64,000 nucleotides of DNA from contig OY997594.1 in assembly GCA_963921825.1 (NCBI GenBank), positions 69,040,221 through 69,104,220 of the forward strand, in the 5' to 3' direction. The notes below the pieces were generated by a model. The model worked only from the letters and a program-made list of their open reading frames with translations, searched no databases and was not told where the DNA came from. The DNA is from Erodium maritimum. Its lineage: Eukaryota > Streptophyta > Magnoliopsida > Geraniales > Geraniaceae. The position numbers were made by a program, and so were the translations under genes. Shown here piece after piece: positions 23,453 to 33,934 of this stretch (positions within the stretch are counted from its first letter, which is position 1; each line of letters starts with the position of its first letter).

Positions 23453-24180
23453 GAGACATAAGCACGGGTGAAGGAAGGGGCTCGAGACGTATGTTTATGG
23501 ATGAAAAGATGTGTTGGTCTATTGGACCATTACAATACGTGATAGAGTAGGTCACACTTTCTAGTGGGACATTGTATGTGACTCGACGTCGATCAGAAGT
23601 AACTTATCGCCTAGTGGTGTAGATGGGAGCACCAGAGAGATCAATTATACACCGATATGATCTGTGACTCGATAATAATGGAGAAAATTATTGCCTCGTG
23701 TTGTAAATGGGTTGCCTCGTGCTGTAAATGGGAGACCCGGGAGAACATTTCCACCATTCAATTGTATGATACACTATCAGCCATATACATGAACACGACA
23801 AAGGTACATTAGCAACATGACACACATGTTTCTTTTTTTTTAAGTGATGGGTCCCTCTCTAATAAGAAAAAAACTAAAATTAAATTGTACTTTTGATATT
23901 TTATCTTTATACACAAATAAATCATACGTTTTTTTTTTCGAGTGGAAGAAACAATTTTATTGAAAAATAATGGTAGACAAAAGAAGAAAAGTAGGAGAAA
24001 AGACTATCGGTAGATAATCTTACACCTAATATTTTAACCATAATCGAAATACCGATAGTTATTTTGAAATACCTACATGTGAATCGAAAAGTAACAAAAT
24101 TAAAAAAACAGTTAAATCATTCGACCTGAGACCTGTCATAGGGGCCTAGAAATAGTATGAGTGAAAAGTAGGATTAAAAA
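23453..24180. other. Intergenic repeat-like sequence
   Basis: Contains the repeat shared with 19113-19180 and, near 23690-23740, a short duplication (TTGCCTCGTG, then TGTAAATGGG, twice). No gene recognised. Confidence 0.4.
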
Positions 24181-25400
24181 GCATGGCTTGGACGGGGAAC
24201 AAAGTAATTAGAGGAGGGACCCTACATAGGGTCCGGTTTTCATTCCTTCCTAACAAACTTAGGCCGAGAGTAGGCCTCATGGGTCCCGACGAGGTTGTTT
24301 CTCAGCACTCACCTAAACTCCCTCGTGGTCCGTTGATTCTTTGCCCTATTATTTGATAAGGTTTTCTTCGGCTCAATACCTGTAGGTAGGGCTTGTGACA
24401 CCCCCTTTATAGATGGTCTGAAGGCGGGAGATATCAGGGAGAACCCTCTCGGAGAATCGGTTGGTCTTGTCTTAGTTATCGAGAGGTTAAGTAATATAGT
24501 GTTTGTCACAACCAGCCACACATCCAGGGCCAAACGGAAACAGAGCTCGCCTTGTACACGGATTTCTTGGGCAGAATATTGGATGTCATATTTGGTCCAT
24601 GTTCACCTGAAAGTGAAACCTCATGGACCATCGTTGGTGGAGACTTATGCATCAGAAATTTGTTCATCCTTTGTTTAGGAGACTCCTTACCCCTTAAAAG
24701 CAGGAGGTCGCGAGCGAGGGTATCCGGGATCTATTGAGGCTAAGGTTGACCCCTGCCTCCCCAGTTGGTCTCCCACCCAAGTTTAGGTGGCGGTGGGTGA
24801 GGACCTTGCCGGATGTCTGGCTCCCATGGTCGCCTATGACAGCACGTAGGTTAAACCGAAAGAGCAAGCGGCAGCCCTGCATGGACCTTAGTCGTGGTTA
24901 GAAGTGGTATCCTTAGTAGGTTGTGCGACGATCAGCATGAGCCCGTACAGAACGACATTTGGTAAGGCCACAAGGCTATACCTTTTCCATCGATGGCGGT
25001 AGAGTTAGTGGATGTAGGTACAGTAGTAGTGGCCTATACCTTCACCTTGCGAGGGGCTAGCTTCGGACGTATTAACTCATGGAAGGCCGTGGTGGGGGAA
25101 CCAAAGCCTCATCGTTCGTTAGAAGCGGTAGAGGCATTGGAGACGATGGAAAATGAGAAGCCCTAAGGGCCTTTCTTATCCCTTTAGAGACATGACAACG
25201 TCAAACAAACTTTGAGGGTGGGGCACGAGAGGATCACCAACAGGGTAGATGTAGTATGCAGAGTCATAGAGATGGTGGTAGAAAAAATCCAAGCGTGGTT
25301 GGGAAATAATAACGATTGGGTCGATCATACAAAGAGTGGCGTCATGTGACATAGAAGAGACAAGCAAGAGCTTCTAGTGCTTTTTTGAGTCAGTATTCCT
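24180..25400 (-). pseudogene. Degraded LINE ORF1 C-terminal region
   Basis: The word TCCCGACGAGGTTGTTT near 24280 matches 19580 within the LINE at 19214-21480. Composition and Pro/Arg-rich broken frames continue similarly to about 25200. Frames are short and stop-ridden. It is a second, older copy of the same ORF1 lineage on the same strand. Confidence 0.4.
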
Positions 25401-25500
25401 TGTAAAGGGTGAGTTGTCAAATATAAGTAATTAACTGTTTCAACAATAACAACAAGTTATAAGTTACCTGTATCTATTAAGTCATTAAGACTACAAACAT

Positions 25501-26383
25501 TTTTTTTATAACCTCGAAAATTTTATTAAAGACCGATTCCAAGAGAGGGAATCAGAAGACCCTGATTTAAGAAGAACCAGGGTAAAAGAGGCCAAAAGAC
25601 CCGAACAACGCTTACAGAGGAGTTCTGCTAAGGGGGGACTATAAGAAAAACCTTAACCCAAAAACTGAAAAAACCAGAAAACATAACAAGAATACAAAAA
25701 AAAAACTATTTGGCCGAACTCTGACGGGCCTTATGAGATGCTTTCCATAAGGTCGAGACACGGGGCGCTGCCTTGAAGGCTCGTTCCCGAGAACTGGCTC
25801 TCGATCGAGTAACGACAGTATAAGTAGGAAGTCGACTCTGACGAGGTTGGAGGAGGGCTTCCTTCCAAGGACTGCTCTCCTTCTTCTCCGCTTCCTTCGA
25901 GACCTCTGGAACATGAGTTTCAATCAAGTCCTGTTGCTCAGAACACTCAACCCAACCCACAACCGATACCCCGGTACTCGCACCCAAACCCTTCCTCACC
26001 CTCACTTATCGTCTTCGTAACAGAAGTGGGCCCACGACCCAGACGAGCCACTAGACCAAACGAGCCATCAACCGAAGGCTCAAAACCAATTAAAGGAACA
26101 AAGTCCTTGCAAGAATGGGCTTCCACCGGGTTCAATAAAGGGACTCCTGATCCCGAACATTTGTTAGACGGATTCGCAACACCCTGCGTTGCTTGTGTAT
26201 CAACCACTTCATCAATCCTGCTGAATATAACGCACCAAAATCAGACTTGAATTTCGAAAACTGTTGAGAAACACGAAACATCCGGTGATTTGCAATCTGC
26301 GCCTGAATCTCCTACGCCAACCACTCGACAACCAACGTCAATTTTCGATCACCGGCGAGCAGGAGCTTCAGCAAATTCTAGTC
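25501..26383 (-). mobile_element. 5'-truncated ORF1-only LINE with TSD
   Basis: Flanked by GACTACAAACAT(TT) at 25489-25502 and 26384-26397. The minus-strand tail reads TTTAATAAAATTTTCGAGG, then an A-run. The interior (26005-25706) encodes SSPWKEALLQPRQSR, then VVTRSRASS, the same C-terminal ORF1 block as at 34.4 kb (SPWKEALQKPISVVE, then VVYQTRARTS). The element passes from ORF1 C-terminus straight to the tail with no ORF2. Confidence 0.7.
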
Positions 26384-26647
26384 GACTACAAACATTTTAA
26401 TGTTCCGAATTTTTTGTACTAAGCGAAACTTCTTAATAAAAGAAATAACAAGACATTTTGAGAAAAAGAAACCGACAAAAATGAGATGCATAAATATCAA
26501 GGATAATATCATAAAAGTTTATAATGTTGTAATATGATTGTATGAACTTTGAACAAAAGCTCTGTGGAGTGATATGGGTACGAGAACGTGAACATGATCT
26601 AATGTGCTTTGTAAATAGAAATGAGATTGTAAAATGAACATGAACCA

Positions 26648-29144
26648 TGTAAGAACCGCCCCCGGTCGATCCCGGTCGAACCGGAGGTTTTCGGCGAAAG
26701 TTGACTTTTTGCTGGAAAAGTCAACTGATGACTCCGGGAGTCATTCGGGACCTTTCCGGAGCCCAAAAATATTAGCCGTCGTTACGGTTAGTTTAGTTGG
26801 GCCGTTTCCTTTCAAATGACTGTAATTGTGAAAAAGTCAACCCGGGATCATTTTCGGTCAAACCAAAGGTCTTAAGGAATTAATTATTTGTATGCTGAAA
26901 TATTTTGGTAAAGGTGGTCCCTATTATGGACACATGTCCATAGTGGCTTGGGTTAGAAGAAACAAGAGCAAAAGGGCCCTTTTACCCTTGAATTTGGGTT
27001 TGTGAGGCCTTTAGGCAAAGAGGGCAAAAATGGTTTTTCTCACTTAGGTTTAAAGCAACACTAGGGGACCAATTTCAGCACAATTGCACTACTTGGCCGA
27101 AAATAGAGAGAAAAGAAGAGTGAAGAAAAGCTTTGAAAGCTTGAGGAGGAAGAAAGGAGGAAAATGATTGATTTTGGGCTTAGTTTCTACTCACACCTCA
27201 TCAAAAACACTAGATTCTTCATCTCCTTCCTATTTCCAAGATAATCATCTAATCCTTTTTTGTTTTTGTTGATTTTGGTTCATGGGTATTGAGGAAAATG
27301 GATGAAGAATGGTTGGGTTTTTGATTTGGATGTTTGGATGTTGATTTTTGGAGAAAAAGGAAGTTAGATGATGGTTTTAATTGGATTTTGTGGAGTTTTG
27401 ATGAAGACCCATGATGGGTTTTGAAGTAGAGACGTTTTAGGGACTGTTTTGAAGCTTTGGAAGGTCATCAATGGAGGTTTTGGGGGTAATTTCGTGAAAA
27501 ACCAAAGCTGGAGGAAGAAGAAGGTGAATAGTGTCAGACCCGTCACAGATCCGTGACGGGCACCGTGACGGGAGACGTCACGGCTCCGTGAGGGAGACCG
27601 TGACGGCGTCAGTCACGGCTCCGTGAGGAGAATCGTGACAGACTTGAGTTGGGCCTTTTGGGCCCATTTTGTTGGATTTTGAGTAATTGGGACGGTTAGC
27701 TATAACCGAGTCCTTTTGGGGTTAATTGAGAATGTTTTCCTCTTTAAACCTTTGTGAATTACTCTTAATTCGAGTATTTATTTGTGATCCAAGACTTTGG
27801 ACCCGAGCTCGACGGAGGAGGAGACCCTTGGACATCGTGAAGTGACGGGGAGGAAGCTAGCTAGGTCATCCGCAGCTAGGAGTGGATTGCTTTTGGGGTA
27901 GGGAAAGTAGCGAATACCAGTTTAATTGCGGAAAGTTACTAGTATGCATATAGGTTGCAATTACTTGATTTAATTATTAGAATTGCATGAATAGGATGTG
28001 AGGAACGAGTGAAATGAGGGATAGCTTACAATGCATGCGAGCCATGTCGAGCCCTTAGGTTGCGTGTTGATTGAAATGCCATGATCTTTTGTTTGAGATG
28101 CATGATGTGTGATTTAGCCGTTATTAGATTGAGAATCATGTTATGATATGCTCGGTGTAGTGTATTGATATGATTTGGGCATGTGTTCCATGTTTGTTGC
28201 GACGTGAACCGTTGGTTGTGATATGATCGGGTGAGTGATAGACCGATGTGATATGTTACGGTGAGTTGGCTCGGTTGGTATACCGTGGCCGAACTATGGC
28301 TTTGTGATGCGTGTTATTCTCTTGATGTGTGTTCCAAGAGGAGGTGTGTCCGGTATGACGCCTACACCGAGGGAGTATGCCGGTGTGGGGTATCGAGGCC
28401 AAGGATGGCGTGATTTTTACCCCGATGTTGTGTGGTCCGGGAAGACGTACGATCGAGGTATGTGCCGGTCCGGTACGTGTTGTGAGTGATGCCCCGAGTC
28501 TGTGTGATGGGAAGACGTCCGACCGATGGATATGTCGGTCAAGGATGTGCCCCGAGTCTAAGTGACGGGAAGATATCAGGACCGATGATGTGTGGTCCGG
28601 TACGATATAAGTGGGACGGTTGTGTGCATTCGGTGATGTTGGAGACTGTTGTACGGGACATGTGTCTGTTCTGCCTTGTGTTGTATACTTGATGATTGGT
28701 TGTGTGCGATGACTAAGTGTGATTATGGTCTTGTGAGAGTGATTAGTGATTGGTAAAATTCCGTGGACGTTATTAGTTGTTACGCCTTACTAGCATGCCC
28801 TAATTGGACGGTTACTCGTGGTGGTGAGTGAATAGCTTAACCCTTAACTACTTTTCCTATTGAGCAAAAGCTCACCCCTTTATCTTGTGGTTTATAGGTC
28901 TTGAGCGGGACTTGTGCTTGCGGGATGCTCGATGCTTGGGAGCTACCGAGGGTCCTAGGCTAGCTTGTCTAGAGACGTACTATTATTTGAACTAAACATT
29001 TTATTACCGGAATTATGAGCTGTTGACTCACTTTTATCGAATTATTAATATTGTTGGAACTTAATTCTTTCAAAATTGTCTTTTATTATTGTTACTTTAA
29101 GTTCACGTCTCGAGTCCGGTCAAAACCGGATTTGGGGAGTGACA
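26648..29144 (+). mobile_element. Gypsy-type 5' LTR of a truncated element
   Basis: A 2497-bp LTR starting TGTAAGAACCG and ending GGGGAGTGACA. It shares its 3' half with the LTRs at 1-2277 and 38615-41464 (GAGCAAAAGCTCACCCC near 28860). The position that in LTR 1 holds CCGTGC arrays here holds CGTGACGG arrays (27536-27640). It is followed by a primer-binding site, so it is a 5' LTR. No gag or pol follows; the element is cut off before CYP82 gene 2. Confidence 0.85.
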
Positions 29145-29147
29145 ATT

Positions 29148-29159
29148 TGGTATCAAAGC
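29148..29159 (+). other. Retrotransposon primer-binding site
   Basis: TGGTATCAAAGC lies three bases after the LTR end. It differs at one base from the plant initiator tRNA-Met primer site TGGTATCAGAGC. About 270 bp of presumed 5' leader follow without a gag frame. Confidence 0.8.
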
Positions 29160-29525
29160 CTGGTTTTTCAAAAACTTCGGACCGTACGTCAATTAGGTGA
29201 GTAGAGTTGGGTCGTTAGGTTGCCGTGTGTCGGTTACGCAAGTCGGAGATGTCCTACGCATGGAAACGAGACGGAGAGAGTCTCGGGTTGGTGAAATGTC
29301 CGGTCTAGGTACCGTGTACTTGTGGTTGATGTCATTGATTGAAGTAACTGTCTTCTGAGTGTTGACGTGGCCAGGTGGTAATGGTGTAATTACCGGTAGC
29401 CCAACATTTTTCAAAAGTTAGCTAGAGTAAAGGAAAAAAATGCTCTTATAAAAAAGGAAGAAGAATTATAAATGTAACTATGTAAGTTCCAAATGAAACT
29501 TGGATATCATACCACCATAGAAGAG

Positions 29526-32500
29526 ATGGACATCGTTTCTTCTTTGCCAAAACCCCAACATTTTTCTTCCCCGGAACTTGCCGGAATATTAACATTATGC
29601 GTTTTGGCAATCTTGGTTGGCCTATATTTCCTTGTAGGCAAGAATACCAAACTCATGCCCCCAGAACTAAAGGGTGCCCTCCCAATCATAGGGCACCTCC
29701 ACCTCCTCCCGACCCAAGTCCCTCTTTACCGAACCCTCAATGACTTAGCCGACCAAATCGGACCCGTTTTCACCATCAAGCTCGGCACAAAACGAACCCT
29801 CGTGGTCAGCAGCTGGGAAGCCGCTAAGGAGATCTTCGGCACCCACGACCGGATCTTCCTGACCCGCCCCAAATCCGCAGCCGCAAAGTACTTGGGCTAC
29901 AACTACGCCCTCTTCCCTCTCGCCCCATACGGACCATACTGGCAAGCCATGCGCAAGTTCACCATGACCCATCTCTTGTCGACCTCCCGGCTCGAGCTGC
30001 TCAAGCCACTGCGCAGCGCCGAGCTGAGCGCTTCGATCAAACACTTGTTCTCGCTGTCACGAGCCGGGTCTCCGGTGGACATGAGCGAGTGGTTCTCGCA
30101 GCTGGCTATGAACTATATGACCCTGCTGATCGCGGGTAAGAGGTATGGGAACGAGGATCCGAGCAACGACGAGGCTCGGAGGTTCGTGAGGACGATGGAG
30201 GAGTACTTCTATCTGCTGGGGATGTTCGTGTTGTCCGATAGCGTTCCGTTCACGGAGTGGTTGGACTTTCAGGGTCGGATAAAGGCCATGAAGCGCGTGG
30301 CCAAGGAGTTGGACTCTTTGATGAATAGCTGGGTTGAAGAGCATGTTGGAGAAAGGAAGGTGAAGAAAGAATGTGACTTTATCGACGTAATGTTGTCTCA
30401 GCTGGGTGGTGAAGATGACTCTATTCAGTATCAAAATCAAGATGTCATCAAAGCAACCGCCTTGGTACGTAAATTTTTATGTACTCGAATGTTGTTGAAT
30501 GTGTATCTCATGTTTTTGAGTTAGCGCTGACTTGTTGGTATTGTTTCTATTTTAGTAGTTCTTGCATATAAGCTATTTTTTTAAAGGATGTGTTCCTACT
30601 TAGGAACATTGTGTTCAGAATGTTGACATAAATAGCATCCGTCGTCTTACCCCGAGTGATGATTTCTGCTTTCAATCGGGTGAGACGGTTTGGAGAAGAA
30701 GATAACATTTAATTTTTCTAGTAATATACTAGTATAATATTAGGTTAAAAAATTAATTGAGCTTGAAACTAAATTGGGCGTAAGAAAATCCCTACTTACA
30801 ATTATTTTAAAACATCACAAGTAATAACTTGATGATACAACATGGTCACAAGTGGCATCTTTTATGGTTATATCAGTAATATGGTGTAGAGAGAATGTCA
30901 CATAGCCTTCGCTAATTATTACCGTTTTTTCACATAACCCCTTCTAACTATTTTTTGTGACATTTAACTCCTCTAACTTCATTTTTTTTCACTTTAGTCT
31001 AACGGTGTTAAATTTTGGATGGAAACAACCATGTGCAAAGCACATGATGTTTTATTGTTATTAAATGACATAACTACCATTTCATATATATTAACTTAAC
31101 CTAACTAAACTCAAACCCTTATCTCTCCCACTCTTTCCCTTTCTCATTTCCTCTCAGCCGCACAAACCTTCCAACTCCAAATTTTCACCTCCAATTATCT
31201 CATCTACTTTTCTCTCATCTCAAACACTTATTCTTGCTCTCACCTTTCTTCTCTCTCGCCCGGAAGTTGAAATCAAAATCAAACCCATTGACCCAACCAA
31301 ACCCAATTCGATTTTGTGAGTCTCTGTTTCTGAAATTTGGGGGGGGGGGGGGGGGGGGGGAATTCAAAACGGGTCTGGGGTCTGATGGTGGCCGGATCTG
31401 TGGAGAACGGGTCATTATTTTTTTTCGTTTTTTGTTTAGTTTCAACTAATCTGGAATTAACAATAAAATTAAATTAAATATGGGAGATTAGCGAAGAGAA
31501 TTAACAAAAATAGAATTAAGGAAAATAATGAATAGAAGTAGTAAATATTTAAATAGTAATGAAAATAAAGGAAAAGAATAAAAACACATTAATGAAAACA
31601 AAAAATAGTAAAGAAAAAACATTTTTTAATATAAAAGTAATAATATTTAATTAAAAAAAATACCAATATTAAAAAAAGAATTAGTAAAATAAAGGAAAAG
31701 AATAAAAAAAATTAACAAATTTTTTAAAAAAATTAAAGAAAATAATAGAAATAGAAAACTATTATTTTTATGGTAAATTTTAAAATTTTGAGAGTTAGAG
31801 AAGGGTATTATTGACATTTCAACTTTGTAGGACTCAATGGTAAGGTTTTGAAAATTTGATGGTCAATGAGGTGTATTTTAGACATTTGACTTTCACTGGA
31901 TGGAAAGTTAACATCGTTTGACTAAAGTGAAGAAAAAAAATGAAGTTAGAGGAGTTAAATGTCACAAAAAATAGTTAGGGGGTGATGTGAAAAACGGTTA
32001 TAGTTAACGAGAGTTATGTGTCATTTTCCCTATGGTGTATGTTTTGTTTGATTTAAGCTTGATTTTAGGGTTATATCAGTAATATGGTGTATGTTTTGTT
32101 TGATTTAAGCTTGATTGTGCTGGATAAATTCCTAGGCATGGAATAGGTTCTAATGTCGTATGTTTAGTTACTTTTTTAGGTGAAGATTGTCAATTAGGGC
32201 ATTTTTTTTTTCTCTTTACAAGTTAACTGTGTTTTTTGGGGGATATTGGATGGTTTGTAGCTAGATCATAGTGTAACTTATCTTTTATCTCAAAAGAGAT
32301 CTTTGTCGATGAATAAAAACAACATGGCCATAAGTGATGGGTGTTATTTGACTAACACGTCTTGTATGTACATTGTAGGGTCTTATATTAGCAGGTGTGG
32401 ATACAACATATAATACCTCGACATGGACATTATCATTACTATTAAACCATCCCAAAGTTATGGAGAAAGCACAAGAAGAACTCGACATTCGCGTTGGAAG

Positions 32501-33005
32501 GAATCGATGGGTGGATTATTCAGATATAACGAACTTGACATATCTCATGGCTATTATCAAGGAAACGTTGCGAATTTATCCAGCGGGACCACTTAACGTA
32601 CCACGGGAAGCCATTGAAGATTGCACTATAGCTGGATATCATGTCCCTAAAGGTACTCGTTTATTAGTTAACATATGGAAGATGCATCATGATCCAAAAA
32701 TTTGGTCGGATCCTTATGAGTTTCAACCAGAAAGATTTCTCACAACTCATGCAGAATATGATATGAGGGGTAAGAATACCGAGTTCATACCATTCAGTGT
32801 AGGGAGGAGAAGTTGTCCAGGGATTGCACTTGCAACACAAATTTTACACTTGACTATAGCGAGGGTTTTGCAAGGGTTCAATATGCATATCCCAGGTAAC
32901 CAAAAGGTGGACATGAGTGAAGGCTTAGGAATTACATTACCTAAGGCTATGCATTTACAGGTCGCGCTCACCCCTCGCCTTTCATCCGAGCTCTACGATA
33001 TATAA
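29526..33005 (+). CDS. Cytochrome P450, CYP82 family (gene 2)
   Basis: A complete 521-residue P450. Exon 1 is 29526-30464, exon 2 is 32379-33005; a 1914-bp phase-0 intron with GTACGT donor and TTGTAG acceptor sits where gene 1's does. Signatures: proline hinge, YWQAMRKF, I-helix AGVDTT, KETLR, FQPERF, and heme loop PFSVGRRSCPG with Cys459. It is colinear with gene 1. The I-helix (AGVDTT against AGAETT) and the residue before the heme Cys (Ser against Gly) differ and could affect activity. The frame is open to an upstream Met at 29493; 29526 matches gene 1. The intron carries a MULE but keeps good splice sites. CYP82 enzymes are ER-bound specialised-metabolism oxidases; the substrate is unknown. 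Confidence 0.9.
30889..32030. mobile_element. Non-autonomous Mutator-like element (1142 bp)
   Basis: Terminal inverted repeats of about 130 bp share the block TAACTATTTTTTGTGACATT, then TAACTCCTCTAACTTCATT. The element starts GAGAGAATGTCACAT and ends ATGTGTCATTTTCCC. Both sides carry TATGGTGTA (30880-30888, 32031-32039), and 9-bp duplications are the MULE hallmark. The interior has a pyrimidine-rich, then GC-richer stretch (31130-31410) and an A-rich stretch (31450-31790), but no transposase. It lies wholly in the intron of CYP82 gene 2. The GC-richer part could be a captured gene piece (Pack-MULE); unproven. Confidence 0.93.
31339..31360. repeat. Poly-G tract of 22 bases
   Basis: A pure G run inside the MULE. 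It gives an artificial poly-Gly/poly-Pro frame, could form a G-quadruplex, and its length may be misassembled. Confidence 0.95.
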
Positions 33006-33920
33006 ATTAATTGTTTTATGGTTTATACTTATCTCGGAATAAACATCGATGTGAACACTCATGATTAATTCTCAAATATGATATGTTGTAAAAGTGTTTT
33101 TTTAAATAAATGTAGTATTAATAAAGATAAACTTTCCCGGTGGATACACGAACCATAACTGGAAGGCTATGTAAGTAGTCTGAAATAGGAAAAATGGAGC
33201 ATAGCTAACATAAGTGAAAACCCTAACGAAACGAGTGTCAATAGAGTTGCTAATAATCATCCACTTGTCGAATAGTGCGAGTGAGTGACAAACAATATGG
33301 GACTATTCGATGGATGACCGAGTAGGAGGCTTGACTTTCTCGTCCTTGATGATCAAGTTAGGCACAATTGGACTACTTTCCCTCCTTGTAGGTTAACAGC
33401 CTCTAATGTCCTCTCTCGGATAGATGTGAGGGCACCGTAAATGTAGAGTATGTTGAAAACTGTTCAGCTTGACGAGAGGCATAATGATACCTGGAATAAT
33501 CAGTTGTAACTTGGATATGGTGACTGGAAAGTATCAACCCAGTCAATTGCCCCTAAGGTTATCATCCGGATAGGTGAGGGTGTTTCTTGTCATTCGCCCG
33601 TCGCTTTGTTACATTACCAAAACCCTTGAGCCCTTTGGTGGATCTTCCAGACTCGTGTCTAGGGATATGAGGTCCTTTTCTGGAATGCCTGATCTGGTGA
33701 AGACGCCATGCTCGAAGATGACCTCTGTCGATATGTCGCCAGATGCAATCCTTTAGTCTTGATCACACTCTATCGGTGAACTTTTGCAACCACCAAATTT
33801 TTTCCGAGACCTATATTCTCCTTCCATGTATCCTCAATCTACATAGTTGTTGCAAAAACCAAGAATGGAAATCAAAACACGAAACACCATTGCTAATGTC
33901 GCTCAAAACATTCCATGTTG
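33006..33920. other. 3' flank of CYP82 gene 2 with an extra insertion
   Basis: The first 90 bases and 33918 onward align with gene 1's 3' flank. The roughly 820 bp between (33096-33917) has no counterpart there and is presumably inserted. It starts with a T-run but has no clear target duplication or recognisable protein. Confidence 0.5.
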
Positions 33921-33934
33921 AAGTATAAGAAACT

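Larger units (their letters stand above)
30866..32115. repeat. Tandem duplication interrupted by a MULE
   Basis: A unit starting GGTTATATCAGTAATATGGT and running on through TGTTTTGTTTGATTTAAGC to CTTGATT occurs intact at about 32069-32115. The other copy is split: its first 23 bases are at 30866-30888 and the rest at 32031 onward, with the MULE between. The intact copy shows the pre-insertion sequence. Confidence 0.85.

Noticed and set aside
26648-29144. Solo LTR at this site
   Set aside because: A primer-binding site follows the LTR end, so this is a 5' LTR of a truncated element rather than a solo LTR.
31215-31449. Poly-Gly/poly-Pro frames in the MULE
   Set aside because: Created by the 22-base G run; no supporting similarity.
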